From Paraburkholderia hospita (lineage in GTDB: Bacteria > Pseudomonadota > Gammaproteobacteria > Burkholderiales > Burkholderiaceae), in contig NZ_CP026109.1 of NCBI RefSeq assembly GCF_002902965.1, forward strand, positions 661,511 to 725,510: a DNA stretch of 64,000 bases, in the 5' to 3' direction. Positions 63,159-64,000 of the stretch are shown piece after piece; the first letter of the stretch is position 1, and each line of letters starts with the position of its first letter. The notes under the pieces are model-generated. The model did no database searches and was not told where the DNA came from. It was given only the letters and a program-made list of their open reading frames with translations. Position numbers and translations under genes: made by a program.

Positions 63159-63249
63159 GGTGAGGTCATTTGTGCGCGTTCAAAGACGCCCGCCATTATG
63201 CCAAAACAGCTTTGCTTAAAATTACGGCACATGGTGAGGTCCGTTGTGC
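63159..63249 (+). repeat. Iterons, cluster A (2 copies, forward)
   Basis: Two 17-bp copies of GGTGAGGTNNNNTGTGC at 63159-63175 and 63233-63249. Confidence 0.8.
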
Positions 63250-63287
63250 ACAATGTGACGCCTCGAAAACACGCACGGGCAGAAATT

Positions 63288-63501
63288 GCACAAACAACCT
63301 CACCTTCCTCTTATTACGACGCCCGGTTGGCAATGAATTTGGCCGACCCGAGACGAGATGCACAATCAACCTCACCTTCCAATGCACGCGTGAGCCCAAA
63401 AGCCGGGGCTTGGGGAGCGGAACAACGCGGCCAGAACTGACGCGTAGCACAATCAACCTCACCTTCAAGAGATTTTCCGTTCTTGCACAATCAATCTCAC
63501 C
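63288..63501 (-). repeat. Iterons, cluster B (4 copies, reverse)
   Basis: Four copies in the opposite direction (GCACANNNNACCTCACC) at 63288, 63360, 63447 and 63485; the last has one change (ATCTCACC). Spacing 72, 87 and 38 bases. Confidence 0.85.
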
Positions 63502-63627
63502 GTCCGCGAAGCAGGACAACTATCTTTTTTGAAGACGGGTTGGTTTGTTGTTTTAAAAAGTAAACCACCCCAACCAACCAACAGGGACCTCCAAGTTTGT
63601 TTGTTTTCAATGCCTTAACCCCTGAAA
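63502..63627. other. AT-rich, tract-rich segment between iteron clusters
   Basis: About 125 bp between reverse and forward iterons, with TTTTTT, TTTTAAAA and repeated CCAACC/GTTTG tracts. It is the best candidate for the unwinding element of the origin. No clear DnaA box was seen. Confidence 0.5.
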
Positions 63628-63939
63628 GGTGAGGTGTAGTGTGCCAAAGGTGAGGTTCGCTGTGCACGAAGGTGAGTGCTGCTGTGTGACAAGGGTGAGC
63701 CCGGCTGTGCAGCAAAGTGAGGTCTGATGTGCACATTTTTGCCCGTTAGTCCCTGGGTGAGGTTGGCTGTGCGCGGCGAGAGATGCGCGAGGCGGGCCCA
63801 CACTGGGCAACGGTTTGAGGGAAGATCCGGGTCGGTGATGGTGAGGGTTGTTGTGCTGAGGTGAGGTCGATTGTGCTTGTCGTCGAGGCGCGGCAGGTGG
63901 GCAACCAGCGCCGCTGGCTGATGGTGAGGTTTTGTGTGT
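63628..63939 (+). repeat. Iterons, cluster C (9 copies, forward)
   Basis: Copies of GGTGAGGTNNNNTGTGC start at 63628, 63649, 63671 (degenerate), 63694, 63716, 63756, 63840, 63860 and 63923 (degenerate). The first five are spaced 21-23 bases, two helical turns, so the initiator would bind one face of the DNA. With clusters A and B the total is 15. The initiator gene is not within the window. Confidence 0.87.
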
Positions 63940-64000
63940 TGACAGCTCACCAATGGATGCTACATTCCGGGGCAGCGAAAAACAAAGAGCGGATGGGAAC

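Noticed and set aside
63159..63939. CRISPR-like array
   Set aside because: Repeats are short, vary in spacing and change orientation, and lie next to parA: iterons explain them better.
62957..64000. DnaA boxes in the origin
   Set aside because: No good match to TTATNCACA was found on either strand by eye.

Overview
The window is GC-rich DNA whose gene families and codon style point to a Burkholderiales host (Burkholderia / Paraburkholderia / Caballeronia type). It is best read as one end of a large conjugative plasmid or chromid. The right end holds a replication/partition locus: parA-parB, three large palindromes that look like parS centromere sites, and 15 iterons. The middle holds a complete VirB/VirD4-type type IV secretion operon with its own stbB-stbC stability genes. 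The left part carries accessory metabolic genes. No rRNA, tRNA or CRISPR array was seen.

Layout. 0-4 kb is a scarred junction: a truncated beta-helix gene abuts a 5'-truncated tyrosine recombinase, followed by small Burkholderiales-type proteins and a chemotaxis-receptor gene with an internal deletion. 4-10.2 kb is a transport unit: a porin, a TctD/TctE-like two-component system, and a permease-ATPase-binding-protein ABC transporter of the sulfonate/nitrate/NMT1 class. 10.7-13.4 kb is a TetR-type regulator with two copies of its probable operator, an SDR and a quinone-oxidoreductase-like enzyme. 13.4-19.3 kb has two SDRs, a two-subunit molybdenum hydroxylase (isoquinoline 1-oxidoreductase type) and a LysR regulator. 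19.9-27.7 kb is a sugar-acid-like catabolic operon (PdxA-like dehydrogenase, RhmD-like enolase-superfamily dehydratase, DapA-like aldolase, MFS transporter, beta-propeller protein, amidohydrolase/lactonase) with a divergent LysR regulator.

27.7-32.3 kb is mixed: a ParDE toxin-antitoxin pair, a small coiled-coil protein, a Cys/Met-metabolism PLP enzyme, and decayed IS6-family transposase and DUF1016 (YhcG) relics. 32.3-49.7 kb is the conjugation region, nearly all on the minus strand with many ATGA overlaps: virB1-2-3-4-5, an 82-aa protein, virB6, a 37-aa ORF, virB7-8-9-10, a 219-aa protein, virB11, two small proteins, virD4 split into membrane and ATPase parts, an LPD7-type protein, stbB, stbC and trbM. 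No relaxase gene is visible. 50-56.2 kb holds an Xre-type regulator with paired operators, an orphan pxpA, a TRAP binding protein, and a GGDEF-EAL protein followed by a LuxR-type regulator with an extra N-terminal domain. 56.2-60.7 kb is mostly decayed DNA, including a frameshifted tyrosine recombinase. 60.7-64 kb is parB-parA and the iteron origin; the initiator gene is not in the window.

How it works together (inference): the right half provides replication, segregation, addiction and transfer. The left half is cargo of regulator-controlled uptake and oxidation modules, with recombinase and IS relics at the module boundaries. The least-described parts are the split coupling protein, the bidirectional iteron array, the GGDEF-EAL/LuxR pair and the unnamed small proteins of the virB operon.
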